Source: Candidatus Fermentithermobacillaceae bacterium (GTDB lineage Bacteria > Bacillota > Sulfobacillia > Fermentithermobacillales > Fermentithermobacillaceae). From it: a stretch of 11,753 nucleotides of DNA. Of the stretch, positions 1 to 6,360 are shown one piece after another. Under the pieces are notes generated by a model that worked only from the letters and a program-made list of their open reading frames with translations, did no database searches and was not told the DNA's origin. The stretch spans positions 1 through 11,753 of the forward strand of contig DUTL01000202.1 in assembly GCA_012842105.1 (NCBI GenBank), read 5' to 3'. Within the stretch, counting starts at the first letter, position 1. Each line of letters begins with the position of its first letter. A program made the translations under genes and the position numbers.

Positions 1-244
1 CCTGGACTGTATTATTTGGTTGCAGCAACAGCCGGTGATGATGCCGGTGAGTAAAGTGTATCAGATTGTATGTGGTTTTACCTAGCATTGCGGGGAGCCT
101 GGTGACTCAAATTGGAAAATTGTCAGGAACCCAGGAACAAATTACATGTGGGTGCGTCAAATGCGCTGTAGGCCGGAAGTGGCCCGGAAATATTTCGAGT
201 GGATATTGAAACCAGGCAACATAATCGGTTAAGGGGGACAAGAG
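1..244. other. Leader region, possibly with the last codons of an upstream gene
   Basis: No complete gene is visible. Frame 1 is open from the window edge to a TAA at 52-54 (17 codons, a hydrophobic stretch ending in acidic residues), and frame 2 is open to a TAG at 83-85. Either could be the 3' end of a gene lying to the left, and the sequence does not decide between them. A weak promoter-like pair, TTGTCA at 120-125 and TACATG at 143-148 (17-bp spacer), could serve the SIMPL gene. The -10 box matches the consensus at only three of six positions, so I do not call it as a separate feature. Confidence 0.25.
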
Positions 245-988
245 ATGTTCATAGACAAGGTTAGGAACTTCAGGAAATTTGTGCTACCCGTTTTGCTGGT
301 GATTGGTTTTGCAGTTGTCCTGAGTACAAATGCTCCAAAAGTTTACGCTGAGGAATCAGGAAAAAGGCTCATTTCAATAACAGGCGAGGCTGAAATCTAT
401 GTCAAGCCCGATATTGCAGCAGCGAGTTTTGGAGTAGAGACCAATGCAGCTACTGCACAGGAAGCTCAGAAACTCAACGCGTCGGCCATGAACAAGGTTA
501 TCGCGGCTTTGCAGGGAAAAGGAATATCAAAAGAAGATATTCAAACGTCGAACTTCAGCCTTTACCCCGTGTACGAAACCCAGTCTCATGCAGATAGGCC
601 TTATGGCAAACAGGTGCTCACCGGATACCGGTGCAACAACACAGTCAGTGTAAGGATCAAAGATATCGGGAACATAGGCAGCGTAATAGACTCAGCCATA
701 AGTTCAGGGGCAACAAATGTAAACAGTATCTCTTTTGGGATTCTGGATTCCAAGAAATACGAAGATGAAGTGCTGGCTAAGGCAGTAGGAAACGCCAAAC
801 ACAAAGCAGAGGTTATTGCAGAAGCCGCCGGTGTCAGTATTACCGGGATTTCCAAAATATCAGACGGCTATGTATCTGTTTCCACTGTTCGCGGCATGGC
901 TAAAGTCATGGACCAGGCAGAATCAGTTCCTATTGAACCGGGCGAAGTGAGCATTATGAGTACAGTGAGAATCGACTTTACCTTTTGA
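245..988 (+). CDS. Secreted SIMPL domain (DUF541) protein
   Basis: This 247-residue protein has an N-terminal signal peptide: a basic start, a hydrophobic core at about residues 12-27, and a likely cleavage after VYA at residue 35. The rest is one SIMPL/DUF541 domain (about 40-247). It opens with the typical 'ISITGEAEIYVKPDIA' strand and has the mid-domain 'TSNFSLYPVY' and 'LTGYRCNNTVSVRI' segments and the late 'AVGNAKHKAEVIAEAAG' helix. Family members are secreted or periplasmic (for example the BP26 group) and their biochemical role is poorly known; some form ring-like oligomers. The ATG is preceded by AAGGGGG at 231-237 with a 7-nt spacer. The length is normal for the family. The gene stands alone, and a stem-loop follows at 1032-1065. 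The family call is firm, but the function is open. Confidence 0.9.
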   Translation: MFIDKVRNFRKFVLPVLLVIGFAVVLSTNAPKVYAEESGKRLISITGEAEIYVKPDIAAASFGVETNAATAQEAQKLNASAMNKVIAALQGKGISKEDIQTSNFSLYPVYETQSHADRPYGKQVLTGYRCNNTVSVRIKDIGNIGSVIDSAISSGATNVNSISFGILDSKKYEDEVLAKAVGNAKHKAEVIAEAAGVSITGISKISDGYVSVSTVRGMAKVMDQAESVPIEPGEVSIMSTVRIDFTF

Positions 989-1031
989 CCATCGAGTACT
1001 AATCGGGCAAAGCGCCAGAGTGTTACATCGC

Positions 1032-1065
1032 AGGTGCCGGTAGCGTTGCCGAACTTTCGGCACCT
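1032..1065 (+). terminator. Stem-loop after the SIMPL gene, possible terminator
   Basis: AGGTGCCG at 1032-1039 pairs perfectly with CGGCACCT at 1058-1065, leaving an 18-nt loop. The tail that follows (TCATAGATATTA) is AT-rich but has no run of T. It may act as a weak terminator or RNA 3'-end stabiliser for the SIMPL transcript. The structure is visible; its function is inferred. Confidence 0.35.
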
Positions 1066-1218
1066 TCATAGATATTACGGCTGTTTGTGAGTGATCTCGA
1101 AAACGTGCTCTTCCTGGCGTCCAAACAGGGCCCCGGAAGGGCATTTTCTTCTGAAGGCCTATGGGTAACGAAACTCAGTGGTATACAGGGCGTACCATTC
1201 GGTGTGTTACACGTAAAG

Positions 1219-1248
1219 TTGCACAGTACTAATATTCGATGGTACAAT
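1219..1248 (+). promoter_or_regulatory. Extended -10 promoter for the MATE gene
   Basis: TACAAT at 1243-1248 matches the sigma-A -10 consensus at five of six positions and is preceded by TG plus one base (1240-1242), an extended -10. A weak -35 candidate, TTGCAC, lies at 1219-1224 with an 18-bp spacer. Transcription would start near 1255, about 60 bp before the preferred ATG. The same TGG-TAYAAT form appears ahead of the riboswitch. The remainder of the 989-1314 gap shows no gene I can support. Confidence 0.5.
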
Positions 1249-1314
1249 ATTTTGCATACAGAAATAATTTGATTGACCTCGATTGAACTTACTATAAGAC
1301 CGGATGGTGAGCCA

Positions 1315-2895
1315 ATGGACAGATCATCCCAGGATGAGGCCGTTTTACAGGATTTGCCCAATGCTGATGAGATCAAGAGCGTACAGGAAAAGCTGCGGGA
1401 AGATGAGCAACCGGAACTTCAGGCCGAAGTGCCAGATGTGCATCCGCCAAAATCCCACCAAACCAGTTTCGATACCGGGGTCGACCGGACCACCTCTGAT
1501 CAGGCTGGGCCTCAAGAAACTTATGATGACACAGTCGAGGCTCTCCCCGAGGATTTGGTGGAAGACACGCCTGCTTTACGAAGTCAAATAATCAACCTTG
1601 CATTGCCTGCTCTAATCGAGCAGACTCTGATGACACTGGTTTCCATGGCTGACATGATTATGGTAGGGCGCCTTGGCCCTTGGGCCATTACCGCTGTAGG
1701 CCTGTCGAACCAACCCATGTTTGTGGCAATGTCGGTTTTCATTGCTCTTAACGTTGGGGCGACTGCGCTTGTGGCTCGTTTTGTGGGAGCGGGAGAACCT
1801 GAAGAGGCATCCAAAGTTGCACGCCAGGCTCTTATGATCGCCGTAATTATGGGTTTTATCCTGGCTGTGATAGGGCTTTCTTCAGCGGGCGGCATTCTCC
1901 ATTTTATGGGGGCAGAAGAAGATGTTATTGGCCCTGGTACTGAATACTTGCGAGTAGTGTGTATGGGGCTTCCGGTATGGGCTGTAAGTATCAGCCTTAC
2001 TGCTGCACTTAGAGGAGCAGGGGATACAAGAACCCCTATGACGGTAAACATTGTAGCTAACCTGGTTAATGTAGTAGGAAACTACTTGCTGATTTACGGC
2101 CATTTGGGGTTACCAAGGCTTGGGGTTAAGGGAGCCGGGGTGGCAACTACCATATCCCGGGCGGTAGCGTGTGCTCTCATGCTCTCCAAGGTAATAAAAG
2201 GCGACAAGGTTATCAAGATATCCAGAGGCGATTCCTTCAAGTTTGACTCAGGGATTATCAAAAGAATTCTTAACGTTGGGATTCCAGCTGCTCTTGAGCA
2301 GGTTGTCATGCGAAGCGGACAGATGACCTTTGCAAGAATAGTTTCGAGTTTTGGCACGATTACGTATGCTGCTCATCAGATTGCCATTAACATAGAAGGA
2401 TTCTCGTTTACTCCGGGATTTTCCTTTTCCATCGCTTCCACTACGCTTGTAGGCCAATGTCTAGGCGCCAAGAATCCTGACCGGGCGGAAAGAGTGGGGT
2501 GGGAGGCAGTTAGGATCGGAGCTTTTACCGGAATTGCCACAGGTATTGTGTATTTCTTTTTCGGTAAGTATTTTGCGTATCTATATACAGATGACGCAAC
2601 TGTTATGGCGCTTGCTGCAGGCGCCCTAAAGATAATCGCTTTGGTGCAACCCTTTATGTTGTCTAATTTCATCCTTATGGGCGGGCTCAGAGGCGCAGGA
2701 GACACCAGGTGGACGTTGTACATTACAATGGCCGGGTTTTGGGGCTTGCGTGTAGTAACAGCGTACCTGCTTGCAATCAAGATGGGCATGGGGCTTTACG
2801 GAGCGTGGATCGGAATGGCCCTGGATATGGTTGGAAGGGCCACCCTTGCAGGTTTACGGTTTAGAGCCGGCGGTTGGAAACATACACGAGTGTGA
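1315..2895 (+). CDS. MATE family efflux transporter with acidic N-terminal extension
   Basis: This is a multidrug and toxic-compound extrusion (MATE) transporter, an inner-membrane antiporter exporting organic cations or drugs with Na+ or H+. From ATG 1315 it is 526 residues long. Two homologous six-helix halves are visible: residues about 89-300 ('LPALIEQTLMTLVSMADMIMV', then ALRGAGDTRTP at 231-241) and about 315-515 ('GIPAALEQVVMRSGQ', then GLRGAGDTRWT at 457-467). The repeated RGAGDTR loop is diagnostic. Residues 1-88 form an extra hydrophilic tail with 24 Asp/Glu and only 6 Lys/Arg in the first 85 positions; ordinary members start close to the first helix. I chose ATG 1315 because GGTGAG at 1306-1311 precedes it. 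An in-frame TTG at 1273 would add 14 residues but has no Shine-Dalgarno. The substrate cannot be read from the sequence. Confidence 0.92.
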   Translation: MDRSSQDEAVLQDLPNADEIKSVQEKLREDEQPELQAEVPDVHPPKSHQTSFDTGVDRTTSDQAGPQETYDDTVEALPEDLVEDTPALRSQIINLALPALIEQTLMTLVSMADMIMVGRLGPWAITAVGLSNQPMFVAMSVFIALNVGATALVARFVGAGEPEEASKVARQALMIAVIMGFILAVIGLSSAGGILHFMGAEEDVIGPGTEYLRVVCMGLPVWAVSISLTAALRGAGDTRTPMTVNIVANLVNVVGNYLLIYGHLGLPRLGVKGAGVATTISRAVACALMLSKVIKGDKVIKISRGDSFKFDSGIIKRILNVGIPAALEQVVMRSGQMTFARIVSSFGTITYAAHQIAINIEGFSFTPGFSFSIASTTLVGQCLGAKNPDRAERVGWEAVRIGAFTGIATGIVYFFFGKYFAYLYTDDATVMALAAGALKIIALVQPFMLSNFILMGGLRGAGDTRWTLYITMAGFWGLRVVTAYLLAIKMGMGLYGAWIGMALDMVGRATLAGLRFRAGGWKHTRV

Positions 2896-2935
2896 CCGGA
2901 AAAGCATATGGCGAAGCATAATCCAATAGAGACAC

Positions 2936-2970
2936 AAATCCCCAACCTTAGAAGAGAGGGGATTTTTCTT
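2936..2970 (+). terminator. Rho-independent terminator after the MATE gene
   Basis: AAATCCCC at 2936-2943 pairs perfectly with GGGGATTT at 2958-2965 around a 14-nt loop. The second arm runs into ATTTTTCTT (2962-2970). It sits 40 bp after the transporter stop codon, as expected for an intrinsic terminator. The long loop lowers the predicted stability somewhat. Confidence 0.65.
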
Positions 2971-3045
2971 CAAGAGCTGTGTTAGCCCCCAGAATCGAAA
3001 TATGACCTAATCTGGCCGGTTGAAAAGCCTGCGGGGGAGTAAAGA

Positions 3046-3081
3046 ATGATTCCTTGTGGCCATCTAACACGTATATACTAA
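3046..3081 (+). CDS. Possible 11-residue leader ORF upstream of the nfeD operon
   Basis: An ATG at 3046 follows the strong Shine-Dalgarno GGGGGAG (3033-3039) at a 6-nt spacing and opens a frame MIPCGHLTRIY ending in TAA at 3079-3081. It lies about 160 bp before the NfeD gene. The good ribosome binding site is the only support. A frame this short is expected by chance, so it may be nothing. No hairpin with a T-run follows immediately, so a classical attenuator is not evident. Confidence 0.2.
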   Translation: MIPCGHLTRIY

Positions 3082-3111
3082 TTAGAGAAACATCTGAACC
3101 TTGCTTTTGCT

Positions 3112-3185
3112 TTATGAGGCGGCACGTATCGCGTTATAGCGGCGCTTATGGCTGCACATATAGCGGTACGTACAAGTACGTGTAG
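3112..3185. repeat. Degenerate repeats and ACGTAC palindrome upstream of nfeD
   Basis: This stretch of the 2896-3244 gap has two partly matching blocks. TTATGAGGCGGCACGTAT at 3112-3129 resembles TTATGGCTGCACATAT at about 3147-3162, and TATAGCGG occurs twice (about 3135 and 3159). It ends in an inverted repeat, ACGTAC-AA-GTACGT, at 3168-3181. That arrangement could be an operator or protein-binding region for the downstream operon. No protein coding is evident, and the function is unknown. Confidence 0.35.
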
Positions 3186-3244
3186 TTCAGGCAGTCTGTC
3201 TGGTTGACGAAGTATGTACAGTGTGATGGGAGGAGGGGGAAGGT

Positions 3245-3691
3245 TTGCCGGGTTGGGCAGTGTGGATAGTTGTGGCCGTAGCGTGTGTGGTGATAGAGAT
3301 TTTTACACCCTCATTTTTCATTCTCTGGTTTGGAGTGGGCGCCCTTGTTGCTTCTTTAGCTGCAGGCCTGGGAGCCGGCATAACATGGCAGTTCACAGTC
3401 TTTATCGCAACTTCAGCAGCTTTGATACCTTCAACAAAACGGATTTCTTCTCAATGGCTTAGCCGAAGGAAAGAGACGAAAACGAATATATATGGCATTG
3501 TGGGCAGAACAGGTTATGTGACAAAAGACATAGGCGAATCCTGCCCGGGCCAGGTAAGAGTGAATGGAGAGGTTTGGACGGCTTGCAGTTCGTCAGAAAC
3601 CAAGATTGCTTCAGGGACGAAAGTAGAAGTCCTGGAGGTCAAAGGAGTTCATTTAGTGGTTAAGGCTTTAGGCGAGCAGGTCTGTGAGTAG
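3245..3691 (+). CDS. NfeD-like membrane protein (short form)
   Basis: This 148-residue short NfeD protein has a membrane-embedded N-terminal half and a C-terminal OB-fold. Hydrophobic segments lie at about residues 4-20, 24-46 and 48-62. A basic linker (residues 65-79) leads to the soluble domain at about 82-142 (GIVGRTG, then PGQVRVNGEVW, then GTKVEVLEVKG), typical of NfeD C-termini. The ClpP-like protease domain of long NfeD proteins is absent. In bacteria short NfeD genes are usually paired with an SPFH/stomatin gene, and the two proteins are thought to act together in membrane microdomains. That pairing is seen here, with a 30-bp gap. The start is TTG 3245, set by AGGAGG at 3231-3236 with an 8-nt spacer. 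It is the first gene of a three-gene operon. Confidence 0.88.
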   Translation: MPGWAVWIVVAVACVVIEIFTPSFFILWFGVGALVASLAAGLGAGITWQFTVFIATSAALIPSTKRISSQWLSRRKETKTNIYGIVGRTGYVTKDIGESCPGQVRVNGEVWTACSSSETKIASGTKVEVLEVKGVHLVVKALGEQVCE

Positions 3692-3721
3692 CAAAACGCA
3701 AAGGGAGAGGGAGGTTAGAAC

Positions 3722-4639
3722 ATGGAACTTGTACTTGCTGTGCTTGTTGTGTTGCTTTTCGTGTTCGCGGCAACGTCTATCAGGGTGATCAGGCAATCCC
3801 AGGTAGGAGTCGTAGAAAGGTTAGGGAAGTTTCACGGTCTTGCCGAAACCGGTGTTAATATTATTATTCCGTTCTTGGATAAAATGAGGGCTGTAATTGA
3901 CCTTCGTGAGCATGTTGTGGATTACCCGCCACAGCCTGTTATCACTAAAGATAATGTAACCATGCAAATTGACACTGTGGTGTACTACCAGGTAACCGAC
4001 CCGATTAAGTTCACTTATGAAATTGCTGCTCCGAAAACTGCAATAGAATACCTGACGGCTACTACATTGCGTAACATCATAGGTGACATGGATCTTGACG
4101 AGACTCTTACGTCCAGAGACAGAGTGAATGCGAAACTCCGGTTGATTCTTGATGAGGCGACCGACAAATGGGGCATCAAGGTAACACGCGTTGAACTCAA
4201 GAATATTGCCCCGCCAAGAGACATTCAGAACGCCATGGAAAAACAGATGAGGGCTGAACGAGAAAGGCGGGAAGTCATCCTCATAGCTGAAGGTGAGAAA
4301 CGTTCTGCGATTCTGAAAGCTGAAGGCGAGCGAGAAGCGAAGATTCAATCGGCTGAAGGAGAAAGACAGGCAGCTATATTGAAGGCACAAGGTGAGGCAG
4401 AGGCAATTTTGGCAGTCGAAAAGGCCAAGGCTGCGGCTGTGAAAATGGTATACCTGGCAATAAAAGAAGCTGATCCCACAAAAGAAGTGGTTGCCATCAG
4501 GTCGCTTGAAGCTCTTGAACGGATCTCTGACGGCAAAGCCACCAAGATTCTGTTGCCGGTTGAGGCTGCAGGCGTGCTTGGAGCCTTGTCAGGGATTAAA
4601 GAGATCATGGAAAAAGACCCACTGCAACCTGGCGAGTAG
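3722..4639 (+). CDS. SPFH/band 7 (stomatin, QmcA-like) protein
   Basis: This 305-residue SPFH protein is a membrane-anchored scaffold of the stomatin/QmcA/flotillin group. Residues 2-18 are one transmembrane helix. The SPFH domain spans about 19-185, with SQVGVVERLGKF (26-37), DYPPQPVITKDNVT (67-80) and VTRVELKNIAPPRDIQNAM (154-172). It is followed by a charged Ala/Glu coiled coil built on an 11-residue repeat: AEGEKRSAILK (189-199), AEGEREAKIQS (200-210), AEGERQAAILK (211-221) and AQGEAEAILA (222-231). The C-terminus ends in a Gly/Ala-rich segment. Family proteins form large membrane-associated cage or ring oligomers. The start ATG follows GGGAGG (3709-3714) by 7 nt. Its partner NfeD gene is immediately upstream, and FabK starts 29 bp after its stop. 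Confidence 0.92.
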   Translation: MELVLAVLVVLLFVFAATSIRVIRQSQVGVVERLGKFHGLAETGVNIIIPFLDKMRAVIDLREHVVDYPPQPVITKDNVTMQIDTVVYYQVTDPIKFTYEIAAPKTAIEYLTATTLRNIIGDMDLDETLTSRDRVNAKLRLILDEATDKWGIKVTRVELKNIAPPRDIQNAMEKQMRAERERREVILIAEGEKRSAILKAEGEREAKIQSAEGERQAAILKAQGEAEAILAVEKAKAAAVKMVYLAIKEADPTKEVVAIRSLEALERISDGKATKILLPVEAAGVLGALSGIKEIMEKDPLQPGE

Positions 4640-4668
4640 ATTACGGCTGATTGGGGGAGTGAGGCCAA

Positions 4669-5616
4669 TTGGGTATTAAGACGGTTCTTTGCGATTTGCT
4701 CGGTATTCAGCACCCTATTATTCAAGGCGGGATGGCGTGGGTAGCCACAGGTGAGCTTGCTGCAGCAGTCAGCGAAGCAGGCGGCCTGGGAGTGATAGGC
4801 GCCGGGAATGCTCCCCCTGAATCAGTGCGGAAGGAAATACAGAAGGCCAGGGCCCTTACATCCAGGCCATTTGGGGTAAATGTATATCTCTTGTCACCTT
4901 TTGTAGGCCGGGTAATTGACGTGATTATTGAGGAAAGAGTACCTGTTGTGACCACAGGGGCCGGCAACCCGGGGAAATACGTGCCTGCCTTGAAAGATAC
5001 CGGTACAAAGATACTTTCTGTAGTTGCAACGGTTAATTTGGCAAGGCGGCTTGAGCGAACCGGCGTTGATGCTGTAATCGCTGAGGGTATGGAGTGCGGA
5101 GGGCATATCGGGGAAATAGCCTCTATGCCTCTTATACCCCAGATCGTGGATGCTGTGAGCATTCCCGTTGTTGCCGCGGGTGGGGTCTACGATGGCAGGG
5201 GGCTAGTGGCAGCCCTGGCACTGGGGGCTTGCGGAGTGCAAATGGGGACTCGCTTTGTATGTGCAACAGAGTGCACAGTACATCCCAATTACAAAAAGGC
5301 GGTTATCGCAGCTAGAGATAGGAGTGCAGTGGTCACAGGGCTTAGCACAGGACATCCTGTAAGAGTGCTGGATAACAAACTGGCTAGGCGGTTCAGGCGA
5401 GCAGAGTCAGAAGGCGCTTCGAGAACCGAGATTGAGGCCCTTGGCGAAGGCGCTCTAAGACGTGCCGTAGTGGACGGAGACACAGAATACGGTTCATTGA
5501 TGGCGGGGCAAGTGGCTGCCATGGTGAACAAGGAAGAGCCGTGCAAGCAAATAATTGATCACGTGATCAAAAGCGCCTGTGAAGCGCTGGAGCGTCTTGG
5601 CAAAGTGAGAACTTAG
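4669..5616 (+). CDS. fabK: Enoyl-[acyl-carrier-protein] reductase, FMN-dependent (FabK)
   Basis: FabK catalyses the last, NAD(P)H-dependent reduction in each cycle of type II fatty-acid synthesis, using FMN. The 315-residue protein is a TIM barrel of the 2-nitropropane dioxygenase/nitronate monooxygenase superfamily. FabK rather than a true nitronate monooxygenase is indicated by GMECGGHIGE at 140-149 (His146 is the counterpart of the FabK active-site His), AAGGVYDGRG at 169-178 and QMGTRF at 191-196 for FMN phosphate binding, and SLMAGQVAAMVNKEEP near the C-terminus (276-291). Length matches known FabK (about 320). The start is TTG 4669, with GGGGGAG (4653-4659) and GAGG (4661-4664) just upstream; no ATG fits better. 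It is the last gene of the NfeD-SPFH-FabK operon. Other fatty-acid synthesis genes are not in the window, which is unusual because fabK often sits in a fab cluster. Confidence 0.88.
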   Translation: MGIKTVLCDLLGIQHPIIQGGMAWVATGELAAAVSEAGGLGVIGAGNAPPESVRKEIQKARALTSRPFGVNVYLLSPFVGRVIDVIIEERVPVVTTGAGNPGKYVPALKDTGTKILSVVATVNLARRLERTGVDAVIAEGMECGGHIGEIASMPLIPQIVDAVSIPVVAAGGVYDGRGLVAALALGACGVQMGTRFVCATECTVHPNYKKAVIAARDRSAVVTGLSTGHPVRVLDNKLARRFRRAESEGASRTEIEALGEGALRRAVVDGDTEYGSLMAGQVAAMVNKEEPCKQIIDHVIKSACEALERLGKVRT

Positions 5617-5620
5617 CATT

Positions 5621-5660
5621 AGGCAGAACTAGGCGGAATCAGGCAGAATTGGGCAGTCGT
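5621..5660. repeat. Four-copy 10-bp degenerate tandem repeat
   Basis: Immediately after the fabK stop codon four 10-bp units lie head to tail: AGGCAGAACT, AGGCGGAATC, AGGCAGAATT and GGGCAGTCGT. A further AGGCAG occurs at 5665-5670. The first three differ at one to three positions; the fourth is more diverged. The repeat is non-coding and lies between two converging genes. Confidence 0.7.
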
Positions 5661-5664
5661 GCAC

Positions 5665-5704
5665 AGGCAGCAGAAAGTTTTTCAACCAACTGGCGGCTGC
5701 TTTC
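5665..5704 (+). terminator. Weak stem-loop after fabK
   Basis: AGGCAGC at 5665-5671 can pair with GCTGCTT at 5696-5702 (seven pairs, one of them G-T) around a 24-nt loop, followed by a short pyrimidine tail (TCCTATT). It is a poor intrinsic terminator for the operon at best. No better candidate is visible in the 103-bp gap between fabK and the convergent peptidase gene. Confidence 0.25.
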
Positions 5705-5719
5705 CTATTGGAATGCAGC

Positions 5720-6163
5720 CTATTTATGCAGCTCTTTGTGAGGCCAAACAGACAGCATGAACTCAAAAAGGCTGCCCCGGCGCCTTTGAGGCCTGAAAAT
5801 GGCCAGGATGCGGTTTCTATACCTCCTCACCGGTACCAAAGCGCTGGGCCTATCCAAAAGAACATGAAGCATGTTTTGGTTATCGGCCATAACCCCCATG
5901 TGGGTATAACCTCCGGGAAGCCACATAACCACAATGTCGTCAGCCTGTGGCGCGGCGACCCTCCTGGCTACTTTGTCAAGGGCTTTCAACACCCTATTTT
6001 GATAATCGCTTTGCGCTTCCGCCAGCATAGGAAGGCCGTCGTCATCTGGAATGAAAATTCCTTTCTCTCTCAGGTACAGCCATACCAGCCCAAGGCAATC
6101 GATTCCATTTCTGTCTCTGCCCTTGAATTTATACGGTATTCCAATGAAGGAGCATGGGTCCAT
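5720..6163 (-). CDS. NlpC/P60 (C40) family cysteine peptidase, phage-tail type
   Basis: This 147-residue single-domain NlpC/P60 protein belongs to the papain-like fold that cleaves D-Glu-gamma-meso-DAP-type bonds in peptidoglycan stem peptides. The N-terminal 'FIGIPYKFKGRDRNGIDCLGLV' carries the catalytic Cys23 in DCLGLV. THMGVM supplies His88, and His100 in NMLHVLL is the likely third residue. Unlike cell-wall hydrolases of this family it has no signal peptide, membrane segment or SH3/LysM domain. Its layout (IG-PY ... DC-GLV ... L-E-GI-IPD) resembles the NlpC/P60 proteins of phage tail modules, but no other phage gene is adjacent. ATG 6163 is preferred over the in-frame TTG at 6169 because AAGGAGG (6178-6172, minus strand) is 8 nt from the ATG and only 2 nt from the TTG. 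It could be cytoplasmic or released by a holin or by lysis. Confidence 0.8.
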   Translation of the reverse strand: MDPCSFIGIPYKFKGRDRNGIDCLGLVWLYLREKGIFIPDDDGLPMLAEAQSDYQNRVLKALDKVARRVAAPQADDIVVMWLPGGYTHMGVMADNQNMLHVLLDRPSALVPVRRYRNRILAIFRPQRRRGSLFEFMLSVWPHKELHK

Positions 6164-6192
6164 CAGCAAAGCCTCCTTGTGAGATACGCTCT

Positions 6193-6220
6193 ATTGTATG
6201 TGGAAAGGCGCACGACGGTA
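6193..6220 (-). promoter_or_regulatory. Possible promoter for the NlpC/P60 gene
   Basis: On the minus strand TACAAT (6198-6193) matches the -10 consensus at five of six positions. A weak TTACCG lies 17 bp upstream as a -35. The predicted start near 6186 leaves a short leader containing the AAGGAGG site. The -35 is poor, so confidence is low. No promoter of similar quality is visible in the opposite direction for the lyase gene. Confidence 0.3.
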
Positions 6221-6303
6221 ACATAATCCGCAACAAGGAAGTGGAGCGTTAGGGAGAGAATACAGTGTATGTAATGCCGGCATAGAGCCGGAGTAGGGCA
6301 GCA

Positions 6304-6360
6304 ATGGAGCAGGAATACTGTGAACCTTTTATGAGTCCTGGCAAACCAGCAATACTTTGA
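6304..6360 (+). CDS. Candidate 18-residue leader ORF ahead of the tryptophanase-family gene
   Basis: ATG 6304 is preceded by GGAGTAGGG (6290-6298), leaving a 5-nt spacer, and opens the frame MEQEYCEPFMSPGKPAIL with TGA at 6358-6360. The stop codon abuts AGGGTGAT (6361-6368), the ribosome binding site of the downstream lyase, whose ATG is 14 bp after the stop. This is the position of TnaC-type leader peptides of tryptophanase operons, and the geometry would allow translational coupling. It has no Trp and does not resemble TnaC in sequence. It does contain one Tyr and four Pro. It could be a real leader, a small coupled protein, or chance. Confidence 0.35.
   Translation: MEQEYCEPFMSPGKPAIL

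Noticed and set aside
985..1012. GAGTACTAATCGG resembles part of the 3' end of 23S rRNA (TACTAATCGG)
   Set aside because: The match is only about ten bases and the conserved flanking rRNA helix is absent, so it is coincidence rather than an rRNA remnant.
1087..1272. A 61-codon GTG-initiated frame between the SIMPL and MATE genes
   Set aside because: It has no ribosome binding site and no recognisable domain, and it overlaps the predicted MATE promoter. Its composition looks like translated intergenic DNA.
3054..3082. Promoter-like TTGTGG with ACTAAT or TATACT before the nfeD operon
   Set aside because: The -35 matches poorly, the TATACT spacing is only 14 bp, and the hit overlaps the small ORF. 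It is not good enough to call.
3821..4390. A long minus-strand open frame (189 codons) opposite the SPFH gene
   Set aside because: It is a shadow of the repetitive Ala/Glu coding stretch on the plus strand. Its composition (Phe- and Ser-rich) is typical of antisense translation.
6198..6221. A 7-codon ORF starting Met-Trp (MWKGARR) upstream of the lyase, at first sight a Trp leader
   Set aside because: It has no Shine-Dalgarno and lies about 150 bp from the lyase start, overlapping a minus-strand -10 element. Nothing else supports translation.
5708..6226. A 172-codon plus-strand frame opposite the NlpC/P60 gene
   Set aside because: It is the complement of a gene with clear catalytic motifs and a good ribosome site. 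The plus-strand protein has no recognisable features.
6277..6291. CCGGC-ATAGA-GCCGG hairpin upstream of the lyase small ORF
   Set aside because: The stem is only 5 bp with no T-run and overlaps the small ORF ribosome site. It is too weak to call as a terminator or riboswitch on its own.
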